From Photorhabdus luminescens subsp. luminescens (lineage in GTDB: Bacteria > Pseudomonadota > Gammaproteobacteria > Enterobacterales > Enterobacteriaceae), in contig NZ_JXSK01000003.1 in NCBI RefSeq assembly GCF_001083805.1, positions 248,001 to 312,000 of the forward strand: 64,000 nt of DNA, written 5' to 3'. A program made the position numbers and the translations under genes. How positions within the stretch are numbered: the stretch's first letter is position 1; every line of letters starts with the position of its first letter. The notes under the pieces are model-generated. The model saw nothing but the letters and a program-made list of their open reading frames with translations. It did not search any database and had not been told where the DNA came from. This document shows, piece after piece, positions 31,224-39,926 of this stretch.

Positions 31224-31296
31224 ATAATTTCTCGCAATAGTACAGACAGACTACATGTTGGTTCATTCCCAAATAACATTGAACTAGGAGTTGGTT

Positions 31297-31779
31297 ATGC
31301 CAAAGATTGATATTGAACAATATAAAGACGGCGATTTTCTCGTTGATTACGAAGAAAAAGTATTTGAGGACGTCAAAGCCCTGCCAGGTGAAAAGGCATT
31401 AGTGACTTTCCATACCGTTGCATTTGAAGGATCAATTGGCTTAGTCAATGTGTTACAGGCAAAGCGTCTGTTGCGCAAAGGCTTTGAAACCAAAATTCTG
31501 CTTTACGGCCCAGGCGTACAGTTGGGTGTACAACGTGGTTTTCCAACTTTAGGAGCGGAAGCTTTTCCAGGTCATTTAGCCGTCAACAATCAGTTGAAAG
31601 CTTTTATGGCAGAAGGCGGCGAAGTCTATGCCTGCCGTTTTGCGTTACAAGCATTTTATGGTCAAACCGAGAAAGCGCTTATTCCGGGAATTCGCCCCAT
31701 TAATCCATTGGATGTGATGGATTTAAAGCTGCTGATGCGTCGTGACAATGCCTTAATCATTGACACCTGGACCGTCTAA
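31297..31779 (+). CDS. MSMEG_0572/Sll0783-type protein of the Nit1C cluster
   Basis: First gene of the nitrilase cluster; biochemical role unknown, named a nitrogen-starvation response protein in cyanobacteria. The 160-residue product ([41 protein letters not shown]...) looks like a DsrE-like small-domain fold: [34 protein letters not shown]. No membrane segment is seen. The ATG at 31297 with AGGAG six bases before is chosen over the TTG at 31291. It leads the operon driven by the sigma-54 promoter. Confidence 0.85.
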   Translation: MPKIDIEQYKDGDFLVDYEEKVFEDVKALPGEKALVTFHTVAFEGSIGLVNVLQAKRLLRKGFETKILLYGPGVQLGVQRGFPTLGAEAFPGHLAVNNQLKAFMAEGGEVYACRFALQAFYGQTEKALIPGIRPINPLDVMDLKLLMRRDNALIIDTWTV

Positions 31780-31808
31780 AAAAACATAAACTATGAGGGG
31801 GATAAGGC

Positions 31809-32816
31809 ATGAACCTAATCGTCAAAGCTGCCGCAGTGCAATGTAGCCCAGTGCTTTATAGTCAAGCCGCAACGGTAAAAAAAATCTGTGACATTATTTT
31901 AGAGCTTGGAAAACAAGGAGTGCAATTTGCAGTCTTTCCTGAAACCGTCGTGCCTTATTACCCTTATTTTTCCTTTGTACAACCGCCATTTGCTATGGGT
32001 AAAGAGCATTTAAAGCTGTTGAATGAATCAGTAGTTGTACCTTCCGAAGCAACTTTAGCGATTGGTCAGGCCTGTCTTGAAGCCAACATGGTGGTATCGA
32101 TTGGCATTAATGAACGTGCGGGCAGTACGATTTATAACGCGCAACTGTTATTTAATGCCGACGGTTCAATCATTCAGCATCGCCGCAAAATTACCCCAAC
32201 TTACCACGAACGAATGGTGTGGGGACAAGGTGATGGCAGTGGTTTACGTGCCATTAATTCTGCTGTGGGGCGTATTGGTTCGCTGGCATGTTGGGAACAT
32301 TACAACCCGTTGGCACGTTTTGCCTTAATGGCAGATGGTGAGCAAATTCATGCTGCCATGTTTCCCGGTTCGTTAGTAGGACAAATCTTTGCCGATCAAA
32401 TCCGCGCAACCATTCAACACCATGCTTTAGAGTCTGGCTGCTTTGTGATCAACGCCACCGCATGGCTGCATCCCGAACAGCAACAGCAAATTATGCAGGA
32501 TACTGGCTGTGATATCGGTCCAATTTCAGGGGGATGTTTTGCCGCTATCGTTTCTCCCGAAGGCAAACTTCTGGCTGAACCCATCACACAAGGTGAAGGT
32601 TATTGCATTGCTGATCTGGACTTCAACCTGATTGATAAACGCAAACGCATGATGGATTCGATTGGACACTACAGCCGACCAGAATTACTTAGCTTAATGA
32701 TTGATCGTCGTCCAACACAGGTCTTACACGAACTGAAAGTTGAAACATCAGCTCAAAGTCATCTCGAAAAGCTCTCGAAATTTAATGAAGAACATACCGA
32801 AACCATATTGATGTAA
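31809..32816 (+). CDS. Nitrilase (Nit1C / Nit6803 type)
   Basis: Carbon-nitrogen hydrolase that converts a nitrile to acid and ammonia. The 335-residue product has the full catalytic set: Glu45 ([16 protein letters not shown]), Lys127 ([16 protein letters not shown]) and Cys161 ([29 protein letters not shown]). The length fits bacterial nitrilases of the Synechocystis Nit6803 group. In the conserved Nit1C cluster this is the only recognised enzyme with a clear reaction. Reported Nit1C clusters are linked to growth on cyanide or to nitrogen limitation, but the natural substrate here is unknown. Confidence 0.94.
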   Translation: MNLIVKAAAVQCSPVLYSQAATVKKICDIILELGKQGVQFAVFPETVVPYYPYFSFVQPPFAMGKEHLKLLNESVVVPSEATLAIGQACLEANMVVSIGINERAGSTIYNAQLLFNADGSIIQHRRKITPTYHERMVWGQGDGSGLRAINSAVGRIGSLACWEHYNPLARFALMADGEQIHAAMFPGSLVGQIFADQIRATIQHHALESGCFVINATAWLHPEQQQQIMQDTGCDIGPISGGCFAAIVSPEGKLLAEPITQGEGYCIADLDFNLIDKRKRMMDSIGHYSRPELLSLMIDRRPTQVLHELKVETSAQSHLEKLSKFNEEHTETILM

Positions 32817-32839
32817 ACCTAATCGATAGGGGGTTAAAG

Positions 32840-33937
32840 ATGTCTGCAATACAACCATTAACCAGTTTGCAACTATTAACCGATTTGCAATGTAATGGTC
32901 TGAACTGGGAAGGCAATTTTGGCTTGTCCCGTAAAGGCGGCGCAGGACCAAGCGATCATAAAGCGCTGAGCCTTGACGGGCAGACCATGATGATTCCTGT
33001 GCTGAACCTTGCAGCACAAGATTCTCCCTATACCGCAAAGCCTGAACCGCACTCTGACAAGGTGATTGTCTTTAAAAACCGGATTCCCGTGGCAACCTTA
33101 ACTGCACCTGCACGACCACGTTTTTACGATTTAAAAACCGCAGAAGGCATTGCCTACGAACAAATTGCGACCTTACATAGCCGTGATGTGCTGGCGACAA
33201 CGGTGTTACAGCATTGCATTCGTATGAAAGATAAGGCAACTGCCTGCCAATTTTGCTCGATTGATCAGTCTCTAACAGAGGGTCGAACCCTGATCCGCAA
33301 ACGCCCGGAACAATTGGCTGAGGTCGCGAAAGCAGCCGTTGAGCTGGATGGCGTCAAGCAAATGGTGATCACCACAGGTACGCCAAACACGGGAGATCGT
33401 GGCGCCAAAATTTTATATGACTCCGTTAAAGCGATTAAAGCGCAAGTAGATTTACCGATACAGGTACAGTGCGAACCGCCCGACGATTTTGCATGGTTTC
33501 AACGTTTAAAAGATGCAGGAGCGGTATCGATTGGCATGCATCTTGAAGCGGTAAGCGAGCGTGTACGGCAGAAAATTATGCCGGGCAAAGCCGAAGTATC
33601 GTTGGAAAAATACTTTGCGGCATTTGAGGCAGCCGTTGTGGTGTTCGGTCGAGGACAAGTCAGTACCTACATTTTGGCAGGTTTGGGCGACACCGAACTG
33701 GAAATCGTGGAGATGACCGCCAAATTGACTGAAATTGGGGTATATCCATTTGTAGTACCGTTTGTACCGATTCGAGGCACCCCATTAGAGCATCACCCTA
33801 AACCTGATCAAGCTTTTATGCAGTCGCTCTATCCGAAAATTGGACAGCAACTCAAACAACATGGTTTGAACTCGGAAAACACTCAAGCAGGCTGTGCCAA
33901 ATGTGGCGCTTGTTCTTCGCTGAAAGCGTATGAATAA
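32840..33937 (+). CDS. MSMEG_0568-type radical SAM protein
   Basis: Member of the radical S-adenosylmethionine superfamily found only in Nit1C clusters; substrate unknown. The cysteine cluster is not the usual CX3CX2C: Cys126, Cys136 and Cys139 (HCIRMKDKATACQFC) give CX9CX2C. The downstream TIM-barrel pattern is recognisable (MVITTGTPNTGDRGAK, PIQVQCEPP, GMHLEAVSERVRQ, STYILAGLGDTELE). A second cysteine group at the C-terminus (AGCAKCGACSS) may bind another Fe-S cluster. It begins 24 bp after the nitrilase. Confidence 0.88.
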   Translation: MSAIQPLTSLQLLTDLQCNGLNWEGNFGLSRKGGAGPSDHKALSLDGQTMMIPVLNLAAQDSPYTAKPEPHSDKVIVFKNRIPVATLTAPARPRFYDLKTAEGIAYEQIATLHSRDVLATTVLQHCIRMKDKATACQFCSIDQSLTEGRTLIRKRPEQLAEVAKAAVELDGVKQMVITTGTPNTGDRGAKILYDSVKAIKAQVDLPIQVQCEPPDDFAWFQRLKDAGAVSIGMHLEAVSERVRQKIMPGKAEVSLEKYFAAFEAAVVVFGRGQVSTYILAGLGDTELEIVEMTAKLTEIGVYPFVVPFVPIRGTPLEHHPKPDQAFMQSLYPKIGQQLKQHGLNSENTQAGCAKCGACSSLKAYE

Positions 33938-33949
33938 GGAGAATGTAAT

Positions 33950-34513
33950 ATGGAACTTTCTCACTATTCCTGGCTGCTTGAGCCACATAAAGGTCTGAAA
34001 CCATTTGTTAGCGATGACATTGCCATCAAAATTGTGTCGGAAGATTGGGAACGTCGCCAATATTATCGTCTGCGCGAAATGACCTTTCGCGATGAACAGA
34101 AAATCTTGCAACAAGATCGTGACGAATACGATGCTAAAGCATTAGGCATTATTGCCATTGGGAAAATGTGTGGTGAGCATGACCGCGTGATTGGCGCAGT
34201 GCGGATTTTCCCTGATAGTGAACAAACTTGGTATGGCGGGCGTTTATGCGTAGAACCTTTATATCGACGTCGTCATACCATTGGTAAAGCATTAATCAAC
34301 ACAGCGGTATCGACCGCCAAGAAATTGGGATGCCGTACTTTTTTAGCTACCGTGCAAAGCCAAAATGAACACTATTTCCAGAGATTGTGTTGGGATAGTT
34401 TGCATCAGTTGACCGTTGCCAACATTTCACATGTGCTAATGCAGGCACAGCTTGAAAACTATCCATTACTCTATGTCCCGATGCAAACCTATATGCAAAA
34501 GGAGACGCAATGA
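33950..34513 (+). CDS. MSMEG_0567/Sll0786-type N-acetyltransferase (GNAT)
   Basis: Predicted acetyl-CoA-dependent transferase, fourth gene of the cluster. The 187-residue product has the GNAT core: YYRLREMTFRDEQKI, GKMCGEHDRVIGAVRIFPD, the acetyl-CoA loop CVEPLYRRRHTIGKALINTAV and FLATVQSQNEHYFQRLCW. Its start is 12 bp after the radical SAM gene. Its stop overlaps the next start by four bases (ATGA), so translation is probably coupled. The acceptor is unknown. Confidence 0.87.
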   Translation: MELSHYSWLLEPHKGLKPFVSDDIAIKIVSEDWERRQYYRLREMTFRDEQKILQQDRDEYDAKALGIIAIGKMCGEHDRVIGAVRIFPDSEQTWYGGRLCVEPLYRRRHTIGKALINTAVSTAKKLGCRTFLATVQSQNEHYFQRLCWDSLHQLTVANISHVLMQAQLENYPLLYVPMQTYMQKETQ

Positions 34514-35568
34514 TGGAACTCAATCAATTACTCGCAAGGTTAAAACATACACCTGCTATGCAATCTAAACAGGCGATTGCTCGCAACGTTTCAATCAACA
34601 ACACAACTTGCCATGCGGATTCATTGGATAGCTTATATGCCTATCCGGGAGATGACACGGCGGCAATGCCGCTAAATGGTCAATATATATTGCACGCCTG
34701 TGAAGGCATGTTACCAAGCTTTGTTGCCAATCATCCTTATTTTGCCGGATGGTCAGCGGTCATGGCGAATATTAGTGATATTGCCGCAATGGGTGGTCGG
34801 GCATTGTCAGTAGTGAACAGTTTTTGGCATACCCGTAGCGAACACGCCCAGTTGTTAATGCAAGGTATGCAAGATGCTTGTCGTGCTTATGGCGTGCTAC
34901 TGGTCGGTGGACATACCAATCTTGGCGTGATTTATCAGCCCACTTTATCAGTTGCGATTCAAGGCATAGCGCAAAAACTGCTCTCGGTGTTGCATGTCAA
35001 ACCACAACAAAAAATTCTGATCGCTTTAAATCTGAAAGGACAATTCCACCCCAATACCACTTATTGGAAATGCTTTGAACGAGTGTCTGACCGCATTTTA
35101 CAGTCACAAATTGCCTTGTTGCCGCAATTGGCGGAAGCAAATCTGGCTCATGCCGCCCGTGATATTAGCAATGCCGGTATCTTAGGCAGTTTATTAATGC
35201 TGCTCGAAGCCACGGCATCGGGGGCAGATATCAACTTAGATGCCATTCCTAAACCTGAGAATGTGGATTGGTTTAAATGGCTCCAAATCTTCCCCAGTTT
35301 TGGTTTTTTACTGACGGCCAATACAAGTGAATGTGAAGGAATTATCGAGCTGTTTCACCGTCAGGGCATTGCCTGCGCGGTGATTGGTGAAACCAATGCC
35401 AGTGGTGTAGTTGCCGTGCAGCAACAGCAGCAATACGGCATATTTTGGGATTTTAACCGCCAAGTATTCACCGGTTTTTGTTATGCCGATGCTTTAAAAA
35501 AGTTACAGGCTCAACCCGTACAGATGAAACCTAAAAATCAGCAGGAGTCGATGTTATGCCCAGTGTGA
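34510..35568 (+). CDS. Sll0787-type AIR-synthase-like (PurM fold) protein
   Basis: Member of the PurM/SelD ATP-dependent ligase-kinase fold, specific to Nit1C clusters. The 352-residue product has the family blocks: GMLPSFVANHPYFAGWSAVMANISDIAAMGGRALSVVNSFW in the N-terminal half, GVLLVGGHTNLG, and AARDISNAGILGSLLMLLEATASGADI in the C-terminal half. This predicts ATP use to activate an oxygen or similar group. AAGGAG lies five bases before the first of two adjacent ATG codons. The stop region overlaps the next gene by 13 bp. Confidence 0.86.
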   Translation: MMELNQLLARLKHTPAMQSKQAIARNVSINNTTCHADSLDSLYAYPGDDTAAMPLNGQYILHACEGMLPSFVANHPYFAGWSAVMANISDIAAMGGRALSVVNSFWHTRSEHAQLLMQGMQDACRAYGVLLVGGHTNLGVIYQPTLSVAIQGIAQKLLSVLHVKPQQKILIALNLKGQFHPNTTYWKCFERVSDRILQSQIALLPQLAEANLAHAARDISNAGILGSLLMLLEATASGADINLDAIPKPENVDWFKWLQIFPSFGFLLTANTSECEGIIELFHRQGIACAVIGETNASGVVAVQQQQQYGIFWDFNRQVFTGFCYADALKKLQAQPVQMKPKNQQESMLCPV

Positions 35569-35846
35569 ATTTTACTGTGAAATGGCCTAATGGGGAGCTG
35601 ATTCAATATTACTCCCCCTCAACGGTGATTTATGAATATTTGTCCATCGGTCAGCGTTACCCAAGTATGCAATTCTTGCATCAGGTTGAAAATGGCCTGC
35701 ACGCCGCCTCGGAAAGGGTACGGGCCCGTTATGGCTTTTTCTGTAGTTCGGCCGTGGACAATCTGGCGATAATCAAACGCCAAGCCAAACTCTTCGGGTT
35801 AAACCCGGAAGATCAAATTGAAATTATTGAAATGAAGAATGAATGA
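35556..35846 (+). CDS. MSMEG_0570-type protein of the Nit1C cluster
   Basis: A 96-residue small protein with no known activity, always found in Nit1C clusters. It begins MPSVNFTVKWPNGELIQYYSPSTVIYEYL, a beta-rich start, followed by ASERVRARYGFFCSSAVDNLAIIK. It overlaps the preceding gene by 13 bp and ends 12 bp before the flavoprotein gene. No motif suggests an enzyme. Confidence 0.83.
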   Translation: MPSVNFTVKWPNGELIQYYSPSTVIYEYLSIGQRYPSMQFLHQVENGLHAASERVRARYGFFCSSAVDNLAIIKRQAKLFGLNPEDQIEIIEMKNE

Positions 35847-35858
35847 GAGGGATATTCC

Positions 35859-37196
35859 ATGTTAAGTATCCAAAATCAAATGTTACAGCCAAATTATGAC
35901 GTGGTGATTATTGGTGGTGGTCAGGCTGGTTTATGCATCAGTCACTATTTGCAAAAAGCAGGCATTGACCATGTGATATTAGAAAAAGAATCCGAGTTAA
36001 CCCATAGCTGGCGCCATAAACGTTGGGATAATTTTACCTTGGTGACACCGAACTGGCAGTGCCTATTGCCTGAACATCCTTATCAGGGGAACGACCCTGA
36101 CGGCTTTATGAAAAAGCATGAAATTGTGGCATATCTTGACGAATTCATTGAAAAAATTAATCCTCCTGCCATTTTAAACACTCAGGTAGAACATGTGAAA
36201 AAAGTGGCAGCACATGAGTTTGTCATTGAAACCAATCACGGTACAACCACAGCCAAACAGCTTGTCATTGCCGCAGGCGGGTATCACACCCCGATTTATC
36301 CAAAATTAAGCGATACCTTGCCTAAGCATGTGAAAGTGATGCATTCGGAAGAATATTTAAATGTCGATCAACTGCCTAAAGGTGCAGTGTTGGTGGTCGG
36401 ATCAGGACAATCCGGCGCACAGATTGCCGAAGATTTACATCTGGCAGGCAAAAAAGTCTATTTATCGACAGGCAATGCGCCACGTTGTGCTCGCTTCTAT
36501 CGCGGCAAAGATGTAGTGAAATGGCTGTTTGATATGGGTTATTACGAAACGACGGTCAAAAATCATCGTTATAGTGAAGAAGTACGCAACAGTACCAACC
36601 ACTATGTCACAGGACGTGACGGCGGGCGTGATATTGACCTGCGTAAATTTGCCTTAGAAGGTATGCAACTGTTCGGACATTTTGATGACTTTCAAGAGGG
36701 TCAATTCTGGTTTAAACCCAATTTATCAGAAAACCTGGACTATGCTGATGCCACTTATAATCGCATTAATTCCTCAATTGATGAGTATTTAGAGAAAAAC
36801 AATATTGCAACCGATGAACCCGCCTCGGTGTATCAACCTGTTTGGCAGCCTGAGCAGGAAATCACACACATTGATTTAGCAAAAGAAAATATCACCTCAA
36901 TAATTTGGTGTATTGGTTTTAGACCAGATTATTCATGGATTGATTTAGATATTTTTCAAGCCAATGGTTATCCAAAACATGGCCGTGGTATTACCATTGA
37001 TCCGAATGTCACATTTATTGGTTTGCCGTGGTTATACACATGGGGTTCTGGACGTTTTCTGGGGATCGATCAGGATGCCGCCTATGTGGTGCAACATATT
37101 GAACAACAAATAAGTCAGCAAAATATACGTATTCCACCTACTTTAATTAAAGGCACTAAATCTGAAATCAAAGATAAAAGAATATCTCAAATGTGA
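35859..37196 (+). CDS. MSMEG_0569-type flavin-dependent oxidoreductase
   Basis: Last gene of the cluster. The 445-residue product is a two-dinucleotide-fold flavoprotein: FAD-binding GGGQAG at 19-24 (VVIIGGGQAGLCISHYLQ), a second Rossmann motif VLVVGSGQSGAQIAEDL for NAD(P)H, and a late conserved WLYTWGSGRFLGIDQDAAYVV. These fit flavin monooxygenases of the CzcO/class B type. A role in oxidising the metabolite whose nitrile is later hydrolysed is possible, but not shown. Confidence 0.9.
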   Translation: MLSIQNQMLQPNYDVVIIGGGQAGLCISHYLQKAGIDHVILEKESELTHSWRHKRWDNFTLVTPNWQCLLPEHPYQGNDPDGFMKKHEIVAYLDEFIEKINPPAILNTQVEHVKKVAAHEFVIETNHGTTTAKQLVIAAGGYHTPIYPKLSDTLPKHVKVMHSEEYLNVDQLPKGAVLVVGSGQSGAQIAEDLHLAGKKVYLSTGNAPRCARFYRGKDVVKWLFDMGYYETTVKNHRYSEEVRNSTNHYVTGRDGGRDIDLRKFALEGMQLFGHFDDFQEGQFWFKPNLSENLDYADATYNRINSSIDEYLEKNNIATDEPASVYQPVWQPEQEITHIDLAKENITSIIWCIGFRPDYSWIDLDIFQANGYPKHGRGITIDPNVTFIGLPWLYTWGSGRFLGIDQDAAYVVQHIEQQISQQNIRIPPTLIKGTKSEIKDKRISQM

Positions 37197-37225
37197 AATT
37201 CCTAACTTCGCCCGACGGAATATTT

Positions 37226-37330
37226 TTAAACTCTTATTTTTTCAATAAGAGCCTCATAAGGCATTTTACTTTTCAAACCACCATGTGGTCTGTAGTTGTT
37301 GTAAAATGCCTCCCACTCAACCAATTTAAA
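37226..37330 (-). pseudogene. Transposase C-terminal remnant (rve, IS3/IS481-like)
   Basis: About 34 codons ending at TAA 37226 read LVEWEAFYNNYRPHGGLKSK followed by MPYEALIEK, the typical C-terminal end of DDE integrase-core transposases (WxxxYNxxRPHxxL). Nothing upstream continues the frame and no terminal repeats are seen. It lies 30 bp after the Nit1C cluster. Confidence 0.8.
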
Positions 37331-37516
37331 TAGTGAATTTTAAACCGATAATATTTATAAGAGAGTTTTTTAGATATTCTTGAAATAGATGTTATTAAAA
37401 ATATTTTATGGGAAATGGCGGATTTTAATTTTCCTTTCAGCGAATTTTATGTTTCATAAAATACAATTTCATTCTTAGCGATGAAATAAGGGAAAAATTA
37501 AATGCCAAATAAACAA

Positions 37517-37695
37517 CCACCTACTAAAGTAGGTGAGTTAGTGATTAACGAACTGAAAATCCGGATACGCGTCGGCTAAACGACACGTTAATTATCCATC
37601 CTGAAATTATCATTCGGATTTGGTTCAAAATGATGCTCTAAATAGCTCTTGAACATTTCTTCCGTTAACTATCTCACGATTGCACAAAAACAGCC
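37517..37695 (-). pseudogene. IS200/IS605 TnpA C-terminal remnant
   Basis: The frame ending at TAA 37588 reads LTEEMFKSYLEHHFEPNPND and then NFRMDN, resembling the C-terminus of IS200/IS605-family TnpA. An in-frame stop interrupts the region just upstream. A hairpin (CACCTAC-TAAA-GTAGGTG, 37517-37534) follows, as at ends of such elements. Only this tail remains. The rest of 37331-37516 shows nothing. Confidence 0.65.
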
Positions 37696-37726
37696 TCGCC
37701 CAAAAAACAAACAGAATTCAGGTGAA

Positions 37727-39040
37727 TTATGCTATAACATTTTTAATATTCTGAACGGTCTTGGTTTCTACTTTCGAAACTTCCTTAATGACATTCATGA
37801 GAGTCTGGATACCGGCATCCAAATCCTTGCGTTCAATAGTCAGTGGAGGAAGAAGTTTGAGCACCTGATCCTCACTCCCACATCGCTCGACTATCAGATT
37901 GTTTTCAAAGCTTATCCGGGCAACCTTACGAGCAACTCCAGGATCAAAAAACTCTAGTCCATACATCATGCCTCTCCCTTTTATGCTCTTTATCAAATAC
38001 GGGAAAGCTTTCTGAATTTGTCCTAAGTGGGTTGCTATATATACTTCATCATCCATAATTTTTTCACTTAGTCTGCTATCAGACCAGAAATTATGGATGG
38101 CTGCAGTCGCAGTTACCATCGCTAAGGTATTTCCTCTAAAAGTTCCATTATCTTCACCTAGAGACCAAATATCCAAGTGACTTTCCATCAACAACAAAGA
38201 TAAAGGATAACCATATCCACTCAACGACTTAGATAAACAAACCATATCCGGTTGGATATCCGCATATTCAAAGCTAAAGAAATACCCAGTACGACCACAA
38301 CCTGCCTGTACATCGTCAATGATCAGCAATATCTCTTTTTCAAGTGTCAGTGCCCGCAACTTACATAACCATTCTTTGGAAGCAACATTGATACCTCCTT
38401 CGCCCTGCACAGTCTCAACAATAACTGCCGCAGGAAGCTCATAACCCGAACTTCTGTCCTCCAACAACGTACGAAACAGTTCCAACGAATCCAATCCAGA
38501 GAAATACAGATCAAATGGCAAACGCTCCACATAAGTATCCATCACTGGCTGACGATTATTCTTATTACCTGTCAAACTTAATGAGGTTCCTGTCATACCG
38601 TGAAAACCATTGGTAAAAGCAACGATTCGGGAACGTTGGGTTACTTTACGTGCAAGCTTAATAGCTGATTCAACAAAACTGGTACCAGTCGGTGAAGTAA
38701 ACTGTAGTTTATAGGTTAATCCTCTGGGCGCCAGAATGTTTTCTTGAAAAGCAGTGATAAAGTCTTTTTTCGCTTTAGTGTGCAAATCCAATGCACCTTG
38801 AATCCCATCTTCATTGATGTACTGAAATACAGCCAGTTTTAGTGCGTGATGGTTATGTCCATAATTCAACGCCCCTGCACAACTGAGAAAATCAAGATAT
38901 GGCGAGCCATTTTGGTCGTATAAATAGGAGCCGGAGGCTCTATGGAATACTTTATGAAAATTTCGGCAATAGGAACGCACTTCTGATTCGTACTGCTCAA
39001 AAACCTGATAGTCATCCTGTTGTGTTATTAATTCTTCCAT
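37727..39040 (-). CDS. Diaminobutyrate--2-oxoglutarate aminotransferase family protein
   Basis: PLP-dependent class III aminotransferase of the EctB/Dat type, expected to make 2,4-diaminobutyrate from aspartate semialdehyde. The 437-residue product has FLSCAGALNYGHNH, TSPTGTSFVESAIKLAR, FTNGFHGMTGTSL, VETVQGEGGINVAS, the cofactor Asp in LLIIDDVQAGCGRTG and the Schiff-base Lys271 (LSKSLSGYGYPL). No ectA or ectC lies nearby, so it is not an ectoine operon. It follows a condensation-domain fragment on the same strand, and diaminobutyrate is a common building block or amine acceptor in non-ribosomal products. Confidence 0.88.
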   Translation of the reverse strand: MEELITQQDDYQVFEQYESEVRSYCRNFHKVFHRASGSYLYDQNGSPYLDFLSCAGALNYGHNHHALKLAVFQYINEDGIQGALDLHTKAKKDFITAFQENILAPRGLTYKLQFTSPTGTSFVESAIKLARKVTQRSRIVAFTNGFHGMTGTSLSLTGNKNNRQPVMDTYVERLPFDLYFSGLDSLELFRTLLEDRSSGYELPAAVIVETVQGEGGINVASKEWLCKLRALTLEKEILLIIDDVQAGCGRTGYFFSFEYADIQPDMVCLSKSLSGYGYPLSLLLMESHLDIWSLGEDNGTFRGNTLAMVTATAAIHNFWSDSRLSEKIMDDEVYIATHLGQIQKAFPYLIKSIKGRGMMYGLEFFDPGVARKVARISFENNLIVERCGSEDQVLKLLPPLTIERKDLDAGIQTLMNVIKEVSKVETKTVQNIKNVIA

Positions 39041-39170
39041 CTGTTTAAGTTCTCCTCTAAACGTTTTCTGAATGAGGCTAATGTAAGTCAGCCTCGTAAA
39101 TTAGATTTCTGCGTTTACAGCAACTAAAAACTGTGGAGTCAAGTACCAGAAATTAACTATCCGACGATAA

Positions 39171-39704
39171 TTAAATAATCTGTTCGGATACAAATGCTAT
39201 GTCTTCTATCTTTTCACGAAGCCGTTCAGCCAACGCTAAAGCGAATCCCGTGCCATAGCGTTTTTCATCTGCTGTCACATTTATTAAAATACCCTCTCCT
39301 TTCAAATCATTTATCAACTCAATCCTAATCGGTAAGCTGGTATGGTCACGTACATCTTCATCAATATTTACCAACCCTTGCTCTAATAACTCATTGCGAG
39401 AATGAAAATGAACGTAGCTAAATGCAGCCTCGAAGGGTGGCCCTCCTAACATGGTTTGTATTTCTGAATATGGAAAGCGCCTAAAGGGCAATATTTCTTT
39501 TTCAGCATCGAAAGCCTGTCTTGCCAGCACTTGCCAGTTATTGGCAGAATCAAGATTCAACTTTATCGGAATATGATTAAGGAACAGCCCAAGAGTCAAA
39601 TCCGCGCCTTCCATCTCAGGTCTACCGTTAACAGACATCCCTGCGACAAAGTCAATATCTTGTAACTGATGGGCTGTTGTCAGATAGAAACCAGCAAAAA
39701 ACAT
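39171..39704 (-). pseudogene. Truncated NRPS condensation domain
   Basis: The 177-codon frame holds only the C-terminal half of a condensation domain: FFAGFYLTTAHQLQDIDFVAG, NGRPEMEGADLTLGLFLNHIPIKL, ILPFRRFPYSEIQ and PPFEAAFSYVHFH correspond to late core motifs. The N-terminal half with the catalytic HHxxxDG is absent. Similarity continues a few codons upstream of the ATG (ISLKS) and then the frame meets a stop at about 39740, next to the prophage integrase. The gene was therefore most likely a terminal or free-standing condensation domain cut by phage integration. It should be inactive. Confidence 0.85.
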
Positions 39705-39926
39705 ACTTTTTAACGAAATGCACTTATGTAATCACCTCTCAACATTAATGATCATCTTTAGTCATGAAAATTAAATTAACAAATTGATTTTAAATTGAAA
39801 TTTATTTTTTCTCGGCTTGTCTTAGTCAGTGATAATCATAAATATTCATCTCGTGTCATGGAAAATATGTACATGTCGGTGTACATAAACTACATTAAGA
39901 GCTGTATTATTTTTGAGGCAATTAAT

